Of a stretch of DNA of 64,000 nucleotides, positions 1 through 7,669 are shown in pieces. Numbering within the stretch: the first letter of the stretch is position 1; each line of letters starts with the position of its first letter. Source of the DNA: Dyella flagellata (lineage in GTDB: Bacteria; Pseudomonadota; Gammaproteobacteria; Xanthomonadales; Rhodanobacteraceae); NCBI RefSeq assembly GCF_030160275.1, contig NZ_BSOA01000002.1:62001-126000 (forward strand), in the 5' to 3' direction. The position numbers and the translations under genes were made by a program. The notes below the pieces were generated by a model that saw only the letters and a program-made list of their open reading frames with translations, had not been told where the DNA came from and made no database searches.

Positions 1-517
1 CTTCGGGCGTAAGCAGGGCAAGCGCTTCGGCAGGTTTGCCATCGCGACGCAATACCCGTGCACGCAATACACGTGCCGCGCGTGGCGCGACTTGCGCGGC
101 TTGATTCAATGCCTCCAGCGCACGGCCATGTTCACCACGCCGCGAAGCGGCTTCGGCAGCAGCGAGCAGCGCTGGGCCACGCAAGGTATCGAGGCGCGAC
201 GCGCGATGCAATTCGCGCTCGGCATCGCCATGGCGGCCTTCCATCAACGCGACCAGGCCATCGGCCAGCCGTTGCTGACTCATGCGTCGATGGCGGCGCG
301 AGAACGCCCCGAATGGCCAACGCGCCACGCGCCAAAGCAGGCCGAGCAAAGCCCACGCCAGCAACAGCATCACCACCGCAGCCAGCACGCTGGTTTGCGC
401 GGTGTAGCCACGCAAACGCACCAGCACGTAGCCAGGATCTTCCGCCACCCAATGCCAGCCGAACGCGGCCAGCGCGGCGACGATCACCAACGCCAGGATC
501 CAGCGCCACAACTTCAT
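1..517 (-). CDS. hemY: HemY, heme-biosynthesis-associated inner-membrane TPR protein (partial, 3' end outside window)
   Basis: The first 172 codons are visible and the gene runs off the left edge. The N-terminus (MKLWRWILALVIVAALAAFGW) is one membrane helix. A second helix follows at about residues 45-65, and then a soluble helical region rich in Ala, Arg and Leu with TPR-like pairs (GRHGDAERELHRAS, GEHGRALEALNQAA). This is the HemY_N arrangement. The start ATG overlaps the hemX stop by 4 bases (ATGA), so it is translationally coupled as third gene of hemD-hemX-hemY. HemY is linked to heme synthesis by gene context; its molecular role is still poorly defined. Confidence 0.9.
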   Translation of the reverse strand, partial: MKLWRWILALVIVAALAAFGWHWVAEDPGYVLVRLRGYTAQTSVLAAVVMLLLAWALLGLLWRVARWPFGAFSRRHRRMSQQRLADGLVALMEGRHGDAERELHRASRLDTLRGPALLAAAEAASRRGEHGRALEALNQAAQVAPRAARVLRARVLRRDGKPAEALALLTPE

Positions 518-1590
518 GGCTTGGCCCCGTTGGATGGCGCGGTGTTATCGGCATTTGGCTTGAGTGCATGCACGGCGCGCAGATTGCGCAACTCGGCCAG
601 CGCCGTACCCAGCTTCACCGGCGCGGCCGGCTTGAGCTGGGCCAGCAAGGCTGCGATGCGCTGATGGGCCTGCTGTACGGAGGGCGATTGCGCATCGAAC
701 TGTGCCGCGAGCCCAGCATCGGCGCGCTTCAATGCGGCGCTGCCGGCTTCGTCATCCCATGCCAACAAAGCAGCCTGAGCCTGTGCGAGGTCCAACGCCA
801 CCAGTTCGCGCGCGATGCGCGCATCGGCGATATCGACCGGCGCGCCGTTGTCGCGCTTGATCTGGATGACACCATAGAGAGCACGCTTGATACGCGCCCA
901 CACGCCACCGTTTTGCTCCGCCATCGGTTCGTCCAGCGGCTTCAAGGCCAGACTGGGAAGATCGTTGCGCAGTTGCGCCACGCTATCGAGCGCCTGCTGC
1001 GGATCGGCCGACTGGCTTTTCACCAGCGCTTCATGCTCGGCATCGATGTTCTGCTGGACGCCCTTGAAGGTGTTGTCGTTCACGCCCGCCAAGGTCTGGC
1101 CGGCGAGGGCGAAGGCCTGCGCAGCGCCTTGTGCATCATGGAACAGGTTGTAGCGCTCGGCCCCCATGCGCAACAGCGACTCGGTTTCATCCAGGCGCAT
1201 GGCGTCCTGCCCGGAGAGGGTCTTTTCGGACAGCTTGCCGACGGCTTCTTCCAGATCGCGCATGCGCTGGTCTTGCGACAGCAGCTCCTCGCGCAAGGAG
1301 CGGTTGACCTGGTCGGCATCGTTCAAGCGCTGCAGCAGCAGGTTGCCCTGGCTGGCAGTGCCCGAGAGCTGGTGCTCCATGCCATTGACCCGCTCTTCCA
1401 GCGTGGCCGTGGTGCGCAACGCCTGGGCGTTGATATGTAGCAATTGCCACTGCCGCCAGGCTACGTAGCCCACGCCGACGATGGCGATCAAGGCCAGCAG
1501 CAGGCCCAGTGCGGCAGCTCCGCCCCCCGGGCGAGCCGGTGCTGTGGGTCGGTTACTGCGTACGTCGGAGGTGAGATCGTCCTGGCTCAT
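514..1590 (-). CDS. hemX: HemX-like protein (uroporphyrinogen-III C-methyltransferase family, membrane-anchored)
   Basis: 358 aa. A short cytoplasmic Pro/Arg-rich N-terminus precedes one membrane helix (about residues 25-45, GAAALGLLLALIAIVGVGYVAW). A long periplasmic helical/coiled-coil region follows, with LEERVNGMEHQLSG and LLSQDQRMRDLEEAVGKLSEKTLS. This is the HemX domain layout, and no SAM-binding methylase domain is present, so the family name uroporphyrin-III methyltransferase should not be taken as its activity. It lies between hemD and hemY with a 4-base overlap to hemY. A REP dimer fills the 116-base gap to hemD. Confidence 0.9.
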   Translation of the reverse strand: MSQDDLTSDVRSNRPTAPARPGGGAAALGLLLALIAIVGVGYVAWRQWQLLHINAQALRTTATLEERVNGMEHQLSGTASQGNLLLQRLNDADQVNRSLREELLSQDQRMRDLEEAVGKLSEKTLSGQDAMRLDETESLLRMGAERYNLFHDAQGAAQAFALAGQTLAGVNDNTFKGVQQNIDAEHEALVKSQSADPQQALDSVAQLRNDLPSLALKPLDEPMAEQNGGVWARIKRALYGVIQIKRDNGAPVDIADARIARELVALDLAQAQAALLAWDDEAGSAALKRADAGLAAQFDAQSPSVQQAHQRIAALLAQLKPAAPVKLGTALAELRNLRAVHALKPNADNTAPSNGAKP

Positions 1591-1643
1591 GCGCGCATGC
1601 TAACAGCACAGCGCAGGCATCACCGCCCCGTCTGTTCGCGGGC

Positions 1644-1710
1644 GTAGGCTGGGATGACAATCCCAGCGCTCTGGCGTCCTCCCGATGCTGGGATTGTCAT
1701 CCCAGCCTAC
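1644..1710. repeat. GTAG-type REP dimer (family A, copy 1)
   Basis: Two inverted units, each with the head GTAGGCTGGGAT, a 4-base centre and ATCCCAGC. The arms are complementary to each other (GACA on the left, TGTC on the right), so the whole dimer can fold as one long hairpin. It sits inside the hemD-hemX operon, and its outer GTAG supplies the hemD stop codon at 1707-1709. Confidence 0.9.
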
Positions 1711-2492
1711 GCGTTGTCGCGCGGTGAATGGACGGCGCAAGCGGCCGCCAGCAAGTCCGCCTGGTTGGCTGACGCCGCACGATGGATGCGCCTAAATCCA
1801 GCAGCTTGGGCCACCTCCCCGATCCGCTCGCTGCTGACTATGGCGATGGCCTGGCACAGCCGCTCCCAGGCTGCAGCCGGCAACTGGCCCTGGAGGTTTT
1901 GCAGGGCTTCGGCGCTGGAGAACAACACACAAGCCCTGGCAGGCAGTTGCTGCACGGCCTCCTGGTGGCGCCGGGTCAACCTGGAAGCTGCACGCTGGTA
2001 CACGTGCACTTCGCGCAGCTGCGCGCCACGTTGCAGGAGCTGCTGTTGGATCAGGCCGCGTCCGCCCGGCGCGGAGATCAGGGCAACCCGCTTGCCGCGC
2101 GGCTGCTGCAGCGGTGGCAGCAACAGCACGCCTTCGCTGTCTTGGCGGGAGACGGGCCACTGCGCAGTGATGCCGTGCCGATGCAGGGCACGTGCGGTGC
2201 CCTGGCCTACGGCGACGACCATCCCATGGGCTTTGCCCAATGGAGCGAGCAACAGTGCGTAACGCACGGCTGCGGGGCTGGTGAAGATCAGCACGTCGTC
2301 ATGCTGGGCTTCGCACCATTGCGCCGTCGCATGCTGCGCATCGGTGGCACCGCGCAAGGAAAGGCCGGGCAATAGCAGTGGCACACCGCCCAGCGCCCGC
2401 ACCCTTTTGGCCAGCGAGCTGCCGGTGCCGGCGGGGCGGGTGATGACCACGGTGTAGCCCGCGAGCTTGGGCGGGGAATGAGAGGGCGGCAT
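1707..2492 (-). CDS. hemD: Uroporphyrinogen-III synthase
   Basis: 261 aa from the ATG at 2492. A longer open frame upstream runs through the divergent promoter region and is rejected. HemD cyclises hydroxymethylbilane to uroporphyrinogen III in the cytoplasm. Visible family features are the N-terminal strand YTVVITRPAGTGSSLAKRVRALGG, the domain-swap region, GVLLLPPLQQPRGKRVALISAPGGRGLIQQQL and the C-terminal VLFSSAEALQNL and AIVSSERIGEVAQAAGF. The sequence is diverged, as is usual for HemD. The TAG stop lies in the REP that follows, so the last residues (SPRDNA) end exactly at the repeat boundary. It is first in hemD-hemX-hemY. Confidence 0.9.
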   Translation of the reverse strand: MPPSHSPPKLAGYTVVITRPAGTGSSLAKRVRALGGVPLLLPGLSLRGATDAQHATAQWCEAQHDDVLIFTSPAAVRYALLLAPLGKAHGMVVAVGQGTARALHRHGITAQWPVSRQDSEGVLLLPPLQQPRGKRVALISAPGGRGLIQQQLLQRGAQLREVHVYQRAASRLTRRHQEAVQQLPARACVLFSSAEALQNLQGQLPAAAWERLCQAIAIVSSERIGEVAQAAGFRRIHRAASANQADLLAAACAVHSPRDNA

Positions 2493-2499
2493 GGGGCGG

Positions 2500-2516
2500 A
2501 GTGTAGCCTCTACACT
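2500..2516. promoter_or_regulatory. Inverted repeat between divergent hemD and thioesterase genes
   Basis: AGTGTAG-CCT-CTACACT is a perfect 7-bp inverted repeat with a 3-base spacer, 8 bases before the hemD start and 29 bases before the thioesterase start. Each arm contains TACACT, which resembles a -10 box, so it could be two divergent overlapping -10 elements or an operator. No convincing -35 box is seen. Confidence 0.35.
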
Positions 2517-2544
2517 TGTCGCCCCTCCCCACGCCACAAGCCTG

Positions 2545-3027
2545 ATGACTCCATCCGATCCCCTCACCGCCGCGCAGGCCCTGGTGAGCTTCATCCGCGA
2601 AAGCATTCCGCTCACCCGCACCATGGGTCTGGAATTGGGCGGCTACGACGGCGAACGGCTGGTGCTGAACTGCCCACTGGCGCCGAACGTAAACGACAAG
2701 GGCTGCGCCTTCGGCGGCAGCCTGACCAGCTTGATGACGCTGGCCGGTTGGGGCTTGGTGGAGCTGGCCCTGCGCCAGCGTGGCGAGGATTGCGACGTAT
2801 ACGTGGGCGTATCCAGCGTGCGCTATCTCGACCCGGTATGGAGCGATTTCCACGCCGAGGCGCAGCGCGCCGAAGGGGCGGACTGGGAAACCTTCTTTGC
2901 CACGCTTGCTTCGCGCAATCGGGCACGCATTAGCGTGGCTTGCCAGGTGCCCGGCCAGGACGGGAAGCCGGCCGCCGCGCTTGAGGCACAGTTCGTAGCG
3001 AAGCGCCGCGCGGCTGCGGCAGAATGA
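2545..3027 (+). CDS. YiiD C-terminal-type hotdog thioesterase
   Basis: 160 aa from the ATG at 2545. The upstream extension reads through the hemD promoter region and is unlikely. The sequence matches the putative thioesterase domain found at the C-terminus of YiiD/FabY: IPLTRTMGLELGGYDGERLVLNCPLAPNVNDKGCAFGGSL, with the NDKGCAFGGS helix-start motif typical of these single-hotdog proteins, and YVGVSSVRYLDPV. It probably hydrolyses acyl-CoA or acyl-ACP; the substrate cannot be read from the sequence. There is no acetyltransferase domain. It is divergent from hemD and followed 23 bases later by a lipoprotein gene. Confidence 0.85.
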   Translation: MTPSDPLTAAQALVSFIRESIPLTRTMGLELGGYDGERLVLNCPLAPNVNDKGCAFGGSLTSLMTLAGWGLVELALRQRGEDCDVYVGVSSVRYLDPVWSDFHAEAQRAEGADWETFFATLASRNRARISVACQVPGQDGKPAAALEAQFVAKRRAAAAE

Positions 3028-3050
3028 GCCGTCTTAAGGAGGGAATTCCC

Positions 3051-3461
3051 ATGCGCCGTATCCTCGGCCCGATCTTGCTGTCGACCGTGTTGTTGCTGTC
3101 CGGCTGCGCTACCGACCGGCGTAACGACGCGCTCGCCCACACCATGATCGCCTATGCGAACGCGGTGCGCTGGGACGGTTTCGAGGTGGCCGAGGCGTTC
3201 GTCGACCCCAAGGTGCGCGCGGCCCACCCCATCACCGATCTGGATCGCGACCATTTCAAGCAGGTGCAAGTGAACGATTACGACGACGGCAACGGCCCAG
3301 TCCCCGCCGGCGAGAATGAAGTACGCCAGACCGTCAGCATCGGCTTGACCAACCTGCACACCCAGGCCGTGCGCACCATCGTCGACCACCAGGTATGGCG
3401 CTATGACCCGGACAAGAACAAGTGGTGGCTGGAGACGGGGATACCCAATCTCAATCAGTAG
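3051..3461 (+). CDS. Small predicted lipoprotein of unknown function
   Basis: 136 aa. The ATG at 3051 is chosen because AAGGAGGG sits just upstream. The N-terminus MRRILGPILLSTVLLLSGCATD is a lipoprotein signal peptide with lipobox LLSGC, so the mature protein starts at Cys19. The rest is a soluble alpha/beta domain (RNDALAHTMIAYANAVRWDGFEVAEAFVDPK) ending in WRYDPDKNKWWLETGIP. I recognise the type as a conserved xanthomonad periplasmic protein, but I know of no function. Confidence 0.8.
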   Translation: MRRILGPILLSTVLLLSGCATDRRNDALAHTMIAYANAVRWDGFEVAEAFVDPKVRAAHPITDLDRDHFKQVQVNDYDDGNGPVPAGENEVRQTVSIGLTNLHTQAVRTIVDHQVWRYDPDKNKWWLETGIPNLNQ

Positions 3462-3516
3462 GGCCACTGCCCTATAATCCACCGTTTACCTCAAGCCCCT
3501 TGCGCCCGGTGGACCC

Positions 3517-3960
3517 ATGAACGACTTCCTGCACAAACTGCCCCAGTTCGTGAGCAACCATCTGGTGCTAGCCCTGCTGTTCGTGGGGCTGGTGGTCGCC
3601 CTGCTCGTCACCCAGGTGATGGTCTTGCTGCGCAAGTACAAGGAACTGACCCCGGCCGGCCTCACCCAGCTGATCAACCGCGACAATCCGCTGCTGATCG
3701 ATCTGTCGGCGAGCGCCGATTTCGAAAAGATGCACGTGCCCGGCGCCAAGCACGTCGCGCTCAGCCAGTTCGACCCGGAGCACAAGGATCTGGCCAAGGC
3801 GCGCGAGCTGCCGGTAGTGGTGATGGACAAGGAAGGCCGCCAGTCGGACAGTGCCGCCCAGCGGCTGATCAAGGCGGGATTTACGCGCGTCTATACGCTA
3901 GGCGGTGGCGTGCTGGCCTGGCAGCAGGCGCAGTTGCCGGTAGCCAAAGGCAAGAATTGA
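3517..3960 (+). CDS. YibN-type membrane-anchored rhodanese-like protein, lacking the catalytic Cys
   Basis: 147 aa. One N-terminal membrane helix (about residues 17-35, LVLALLFVGLVVALLVTQVMV) is followed by a rhodanese fold (LLIDLSASADFEKMHVPGAKHVALSQF, then LIKAGFTRVYTLGGGVLAWQQAQLP). At the active-site loop, where sulfurtransferases have Cys, this protein reads VVVMDKEGRQS, so sulfur transfer by the usual route is not expected. E. coli YibN is, as I recall it, also Cys-less there, so this is a property of the subfamily rather than a lesion. A REP dimer follows the stop codon. Confidence 0.85.
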   Translation: MNDFLHKLPQFVSNHLVLALLFVGLVVALLVTQVMVLLRKYKELTPAGLTQLINRDNPLLIDLSASADFEKMHVPGAKHVALSQFDPEHKDLAKARELPVVVMDKEGRQSDSAAQRLIKAGFTRVYTLGGGVLAWQQAQLPVAKGKN

Positions 3961-3964
3961 CGCC

Positions 3965-4037
3965 GTGGGCTGGGATGACAATCCCAGCATTGCCAGTCAC
4001 CAGGCATCGCGATGCTGGGATTGCCATCCCAGCCTAC
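3965..4037. repeat. GTAG-type REP dimer (family A, copy 2)
   Basis: Inverted pair between convergent genes. The left head is GTGGGCTGGGAT (a variant of GTAG) and the right end is ATCCCAGCCTAC. The centres differ (GACA and CCAT types), so the arms are not perfectly complementary. The right GTAG supplies the stop codon of the gene at 4034-5101. Confidence 0.88.
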
Positions 4038-5101
4038 CCTTCCACCGCGATGCCGGCTCGTCCCGCAAGAATCTGCGCCAGCACATCCGGCGCGTATTCG
4101 AACGAGTCGAAATACAGGCGATCCTCGGGCAAGCCGGCATCCACGAACAGCTTGCGTCCGGCATCCACCATCGCCGGCGGTCCGCTCATGTAGACGTCGT
4201 GGCCGGCCAGGTCCTGGTGGTCTTCCAGCACCGCTTCGTGCACCAGGCCGGTGCGCAAACCCGCCAGACCCGCCTGCTCCGGATCGGACAGTACGGCTTG
4301 GAAACGCAGGGCATGCGCCGTCGCCGCCCATTGCTCGGCATGCGCACGCAGATACAGATCCGCGGCGTTACGCGCGCCCCAATACAGGTCGATCGAGCGC
4401 CGTGTGCCCAGCGCCATGAAATGCTCCAGGATCGCCTTCACCGGCGCAAAGCCGGTGCCGCCGGCCATGAAGATCATCGGCCGTTCCGAGTCTTCGCGCG
4501 CCACGAACGTACCCAGCGGCCCCTCGATGCGCAGCCGGTCGCCCACCTTCAGCACGTCGCTCACCCAGGAGGTGAAGCCGCCACCGGCGACATGACGTAT
4601 GTGCAATTCGATCGTGCCATCGGCCTGCGGTCCGTTCGCGATGGAAAACGGACGGCGGCGCCCTTCGTCCAGCAGCACGTCCAGGTATTGCCCCGGTAGC
4701 CAGTTCAGGCGCATGTCGCTCGATGCAGGCTGCAAGTGCAGGCCGATCACGTCGGGCGCGAGCTGCCATTTGCGGCTTACCTGCACCTCCAGCTGGCGGC
4801 GCACGATATCTTCCACCGACGTCACTTCACGCGCCTGCACCAGCAGGTTGTCGAGCGGAACGGCCTGGCACAGCAACACCGCGTGCTGCACGCGGTCCCG
4901 CGCATCCAGTGCGGCCGGCGGATTGCGCGGATAGTGGCAATGGCCTTCGATCAGCGAGGCCTTGCAGCTGCCGCATACGCCGGCGCGGCACGAATACGGC
5001 AAGGCAATGCCGGCGCGCTGCGCGGCTTCCAGCACGGTTTCGCCCGGCTGCACGTCGAAACGGCGCCCGTTGGTAAGGTTTACGGTAAACACGGGGCGCA
5101 T
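4034..5101 (-). CDS. 2Fe-2S ferredoxin / FAD / NAD(P) reductase (CDP-6-deoxy-delta-3,4-glucoseen reductase-like)
   Basis: 355 aa. The ATG at 5101 is chosen because it starts the ferredoxin domain directly (MRPVFTVNLTNGRRFDVQPGE). Domain 1 (residues 1-90) is a plant-type 2Fe-2S ferredoxin with CRAGVCGSC and a downstream Cys (VLLCQA). Domain 2 (100-200) binds FAD, with RPFSIANGP. Domain 3 (200-330) binds NAD(P), with FMAGGTGFAPVKAILEH and a C-terminal YFDSFEYAP. This order matches AscD/RfbI-like reductases and ring-hydroxylase reductases. No deoxysugar genes are nearby, so the glucoseen assignment is by family only. The TAG stop lies inside the REP. Confidence 0.82.
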   Translation of the reverse strand: MRPVFTVNLTNGRRFDVQPGETVLEAAQRAGIALPYSCRAGVCGSCKASLIEGHCHYPRNPPAALDARDRVQHAVLLCQAVPLDNLLVQAREVTSVEDIVRRQLEVQVSRKWQLAPDVIGLHLQPASSDMRLNWLPGQYLDVLLDEGRRRPFSIANGPQADGTIELHIRHVAGGGFTSWVSDVLKVGDRLRIEGPLGTFVAREDSERPMIFMAGGTGFAPVKAILEHFMALGTRRSIDLYWGARNAADLYLRAHAEQWAATAHALRFQAVLSDPEQAGLAGLRTGLVHEAVLEDHQDLAGHDVYMSGPPAMVDAGRKLFVDAGLPEDRLYFDSFEYAPDVLAQILAGRAGIAVEG

Positions 5102-5159
5102 TGTCGCCGCTGGGGTGGTCGGCGGACAATGCGGGCTTCTCATCGGATCTCAATACAGC

Positions 5160-5600
5160 ATGGCCATCTGGAAACAGGACACCAGCCTCGAACGCCTGAA
5201 CGGCTGGAGCCGCAGCACCCTGATGGAGGCGCTGGGCATCCAACTCACCGCCACCGGTGACGACTGGCTGCAAGGCACGATGCCGGTAGACCAGCGCACG
5301 CAGCAGCCCTATGGGCTGCTGCATGGCGGCGCCTCGGTGGCGCTGGCCGAAACGCTCGGCAGCACCGCGGCGATGCTCACGCTCGATCCGGCCAAAGAGC
5401 GCGCGGTCGGGCTGGACATCAATGCCAACCACGTCCGCGGTGTCACCAGCGGCACGGTAACGGGCACGGCGCGCCCACTGCACCTCGGGCGATCCACGCA
5501 AGTATGGGAAATCCGCATCGAGGATGAACAAGGCAAGCTGGTGTGCATCTCGCGCCTGACCATGGCGGTAGTGCCAGCGACGGCGGTGGGCACTCGTTGA
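5160..5600 (+). CDS. PaaI/MenI-family hotdog acyl-CoA thioesterase
   Basis: 146 aa from the ATG at 5160 (MAIWKQDTSLERLNGW). The active-site helix LLHGGASVALAETLGSTAAM has the HGG motif and the Glu (ALAETLGS) of the MenI/YdiI/PaaI group, followed by GLDINANHVRGVTSGTVTGTA. Such enzymes hydrolyse aromatic or acyl-CoA thioesters; the substrate is unknown here. It is transcribed away from the reductase gene and ends 2 bases before srkA, so the two probably form an operon. Confidence 0.88.
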   Translation: MAIWKQDTSLERLNGWSRSTLMEALGIQLTATGDDWLQGTMPVDQRTQQPYGLLHGGASVALAETLGSTAAMLTLDPAKERAVGLDINANHVRGVTSGTVTGTARPLHLGRSTQVWEIRIEDEQGKLVCISRLTMAVVPATAVGTR

Positions 5601-5602
5601 GC

Positions 5603-6550
5603 ATGCCCAACGAAACACCTTACGCGCGCCTCACGCCGGACCTGGTACTTGATGCAATCACCGCTTGCGGCCTGTGGCCGGATGGCCGCCTGCTCGCGTT
5701 GAACAGCTATGAAAACCGCGTCTGGCAGGTCGGCTTGGAAGAGGCGCGGCCGGTAATCGCCAAGTTCTATCGCCCCGGACGCTGGAGCGACGCGGCGATC
5801 CTGGAAGAGCACGCGTTCGCGCGGGAATTGGCCGAAGCCGAACTGCCGGTCGTCGCCCCGCTGCCGTTCGCGGACCGCACCCTGCTCCACCACGATGGTT
5901 TTCGTTACGCCCTGTCGCCGCGTCATGGCGGCCGGGCGCCGTCGCTGGAATCGGCCGATCAGCTGGAATGGCTCGGGCGGCTGATTGCACGCATGCACAG
6001 TGTCGGTGCGCGTGCCACATTCGCTTATCGTGGCAGCCTCGATCGCGATACCTTGATAGCCCAGCCGGTACGCGCTGTGCTGGCTTCCCCGCTGCTGCCG
6101 ACCAGCTTGCATGATCGCTATCGTCAAGCGATCGAGCGCATGGATCTACTGGTCGCAGCGCGCTTCGACGCCGTAGGGCCGGTACGCAAGCTGCGCCTGC
6201 ACGGCGACTGCCACCCGGGCAATGTGCTGTGGACCGATGCCGGCCCGCATTTCGTCGATCTCGACGATGCGCGCATGGGGCCGGCAGTGCAGGATCTCTG
6301 GATGCTGGCCCACGACGAGCGCGCGATGGAAGCGCTGCTGGAAGGTTATCTTTCGATGCGTGACTTCGATCACGCGGAACTGGTGCTGATCCCCGCGCTG
6401 CGCGCCATGCGGCAAGTGCATTATGCAGGCTGGATCGCGGCACGCTGGCAGGACCCGGCTTTCCCGGCGGCATTTCCATTCGCCGCCGAACCGCGCTGGT
6501 GGGAACAGCACATCATCGACCTGCACGAGCAGGCGGACGAACTCGAATAA
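5603..6550 (+). CDS. srkA: Stress response serine/threonine kinase SrkA (YihE/RdoA)
   Basis: 315 aa from the ATG at 5603. The fold is an APH/choline-kinase-like kinase. The N-lobe has LNSYENRVWQVGLEE and the ATP-lysine strand PVIAKFYRPGRW. The catalytic loop is HGDCHPGNVLW (about 202-212) and the metal-binding segment is FVDLDDARMGPAVQDLWML. This matches E. coli SrkA, a cytoplasmic kinase tied to the Cpx/stress response. The length is close to the family norm (about 325). It follows the thioesterase with a 2-base gap. Confidence 0.92.
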   Translation: MPNETPYARLTPDLVLDAITACGLWPDGRLLALNSYENRVWQVGLEEARPVIAKFYRPGRWSDAAILEEHAFARELAEAELPVVAPLPFADRTLLHHDGFRYALSPRHGGRAPSLESADQLEWLGRLIARMHSVGARATFAYRGSLDRDTLIAQPVRAVLASPLLPTSLHDRYRQAIERMDLLVAARFDAVGPVRKLRLHGDCHPGNVLWTDAGPHFVDLDDARMGPAVQDLWMLAHDERAMEALLEGYLSMRDFDHAELVLIPALRAMRQVHYAGWIAARWQDPAFPAAFPFAAEPRWWEQHIIDLHEQADELE

Positions 6551-6570
6551 TTTTTTCCCTGGGGTGTTGC

Positions 6571-7008
6571 ATGCGTCAAATTCTGTTTCGCCTGATCGGT
6601 ATCCTGGAAGTGGCCGGCGGTTTCTATGGCATGGCCACGGTGCTTCCGCGCTTGCTGGGATCGGGCCCCTTGCATGCGGCGGTAATCCAGCTGATCGCTT
6701 TTGCGCTATACACCTTCACCCTGGTGGCCGGCGTACTGTTGCTGGAAAACAGCGAGCGCGGCATTCGCTTCTCAAGCATCTCCCAGCTGTTGCAGCTGCC
6801 GCTGATCGCCACGCCGATTTTCAGCTATGCCTTTTATTGCGGCGCATGCGTCAATGTGGCCCTGGTGCTGCACCTGCCGCCACGTCCGGAATTGACCTGG
6901 CATTTCGGCAACCAGGGCTTGCTGCTGGCCGTTGGCGGCCCTTCCGCGTCGCATCTGGGGCTGAACCTGCTGGCACTGTTGTCATGGTTGATTCTCAAGT
7001 TGCGCTGA
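6571..7008 (+). CDS. Small multi-pass membrane protein of unknown function
   Basis: 145 aa from the ATG at 6571, 20 bases after srkA. Four hydrophobic segments are seen: about 5-30 (IGILEVAGGFYGMATVL), 40-62, 72-95 and 115-142 (LGLNLLALLSWLILKLR). There is a central YCGAC sequence. I do not recognise a family. Context suggests cotranscription with srkA but gives no function. Confidence 0.65.
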   Translation: MRQILFRLIGILEVAGGFYGMATVLPRLLGSGPLHAAVIQLIAFALYTFTLVAGVLLLENSERGIRFSSISQLLQLPLIATPIFSYAFYCGACVNVALVLHLPPRPELTWHFGNQGLLLAVGGPSASHLGLNLLALLSWLILKLR

Positions 7009-7030
7009 GCCAGCCCATGCATTGACGCTT

Positions 7031-7047
7031 GTTGCGCAATACGCAAC
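7031..7047. promoter_or_regulatory. Predicted HigBA autoregulatory operator
   Basis: GTTGCG-CAATA-CGCAAC is a perfect 6-bp inverted repeat with a 5-base spacer, 19 bases before the higB start. Its position fits repression by the HigA/HigBA complex, as is normal for this module type. Confidence 0.6.
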
Positions 7048-7066
7048 ACGCTACCATGGCGCCGCG

Positions 7067-7345
7067 ATGATCAAATCATTCCGGCACAAAGGACTGCGCA
7101 GGCTGTTTGAGACCGGCAATACGTCGGGAGTGCAGGCAAGTCACGCCAAGCGGCTTCGCATGCAATTGACCGCCCTGGACACTGCGCAGTCCATTGAAGA
7201 TATGGATATCCCCGGTTACCGGCTGCATTCGCTCAAGGGTGCGATGCGTGGACGCTGGGCAGTTTGGGTCAATGGCAATTGGCGGCTGACCTTCGAATTT
7301 CAAAATGGCAATGCCCACGTTCTGGATTACGAGGACTATCACTGA
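7067..7345 (+). CDS. higB: HigB-type RelE-superfamily mRNA interferase toxin
   Basis: 92 aa from the ATG at 7067. It matches the HigB/RelE short toxin family: MIKSFRHKGLRRLFETG at the start, LRMQLTALDTAQSIEDMDIPGYRLHSLKG in the middle and RWAVWVNGNWRLTFEFQNGNAHVLDYEDYH at the end. Members cut mRNA on the ribosome. The stop overlaps the higA start by one base (TGATG). Toxin-first order is the HigBA arrangement. Confidence 0.92.
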   Translation: MIKSFRHKGLRRLFETGNTSGVQASHAKRLRMQLTALDTAQSIEDMDIPGYRLHSLKGAMRGRWAVWVNGNWRLTFEFQNGNAHVLDYEDYH

Positions 7346-7638
7346 TGGCTATGTACAATCCTCCGCATCCCGGCGAGTTCATCACCGAGGTCTATCTTGA
7401 GCCCAATGGGATCAGTGGTCGTGAGCTGGCTGAAAAGCTCGATGTCGCACCGTCGACACTGAGTCGCATTTTGAAAGGCACCAGCCGGGTGACCCCTGAG
7501 ATGGCGTTGCGTCTATCCAAGGCCATCGGCCGCTCCCCCGAAAGCTGGCTGACCATGCAGGATGCCCATGATTTATGGGTAGCCAGAAAACACGTCAACC
7601 TGCAGCGGGTCAGCAGGCTCAAACTCGCTGCTGCCTGA
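7345..7638 (+). CDS. higA: HigA-family XRE antitoxin
   Basis: 97 aa. The HigA signature PHPGEFITEVYLEP is followed by a helix-turn-helix (SGRELAEKLDVAPSTLSRILKGTSRVTPEMALRLSKAIGRSPESWLTMQ). The protein neutralises HigB and should repress its own operon through the inverted repeat upstream of higB. Confidence 0.93.
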   Translation: MAMYNPPHPGEFITEVYLEPNGISGRELAEKLDVAPSTLSRILKGTSRVTPEMALRLSKAIGRSPESWLTMQDAHDLWVARKHVNLQRVSRLKLAAA

Positions 7639-7669
7639 GCCTTTTCGCATAACCCGCTATCATTAGCGG

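Noticed and set aside
58-1440. 460-codon plus-strand open frame opposite hemY and hemX
   Set aside because: The minus strand holds the coherent HemX and HemY proteins with a 4-base overlap; the plus frame has no recognisable features.
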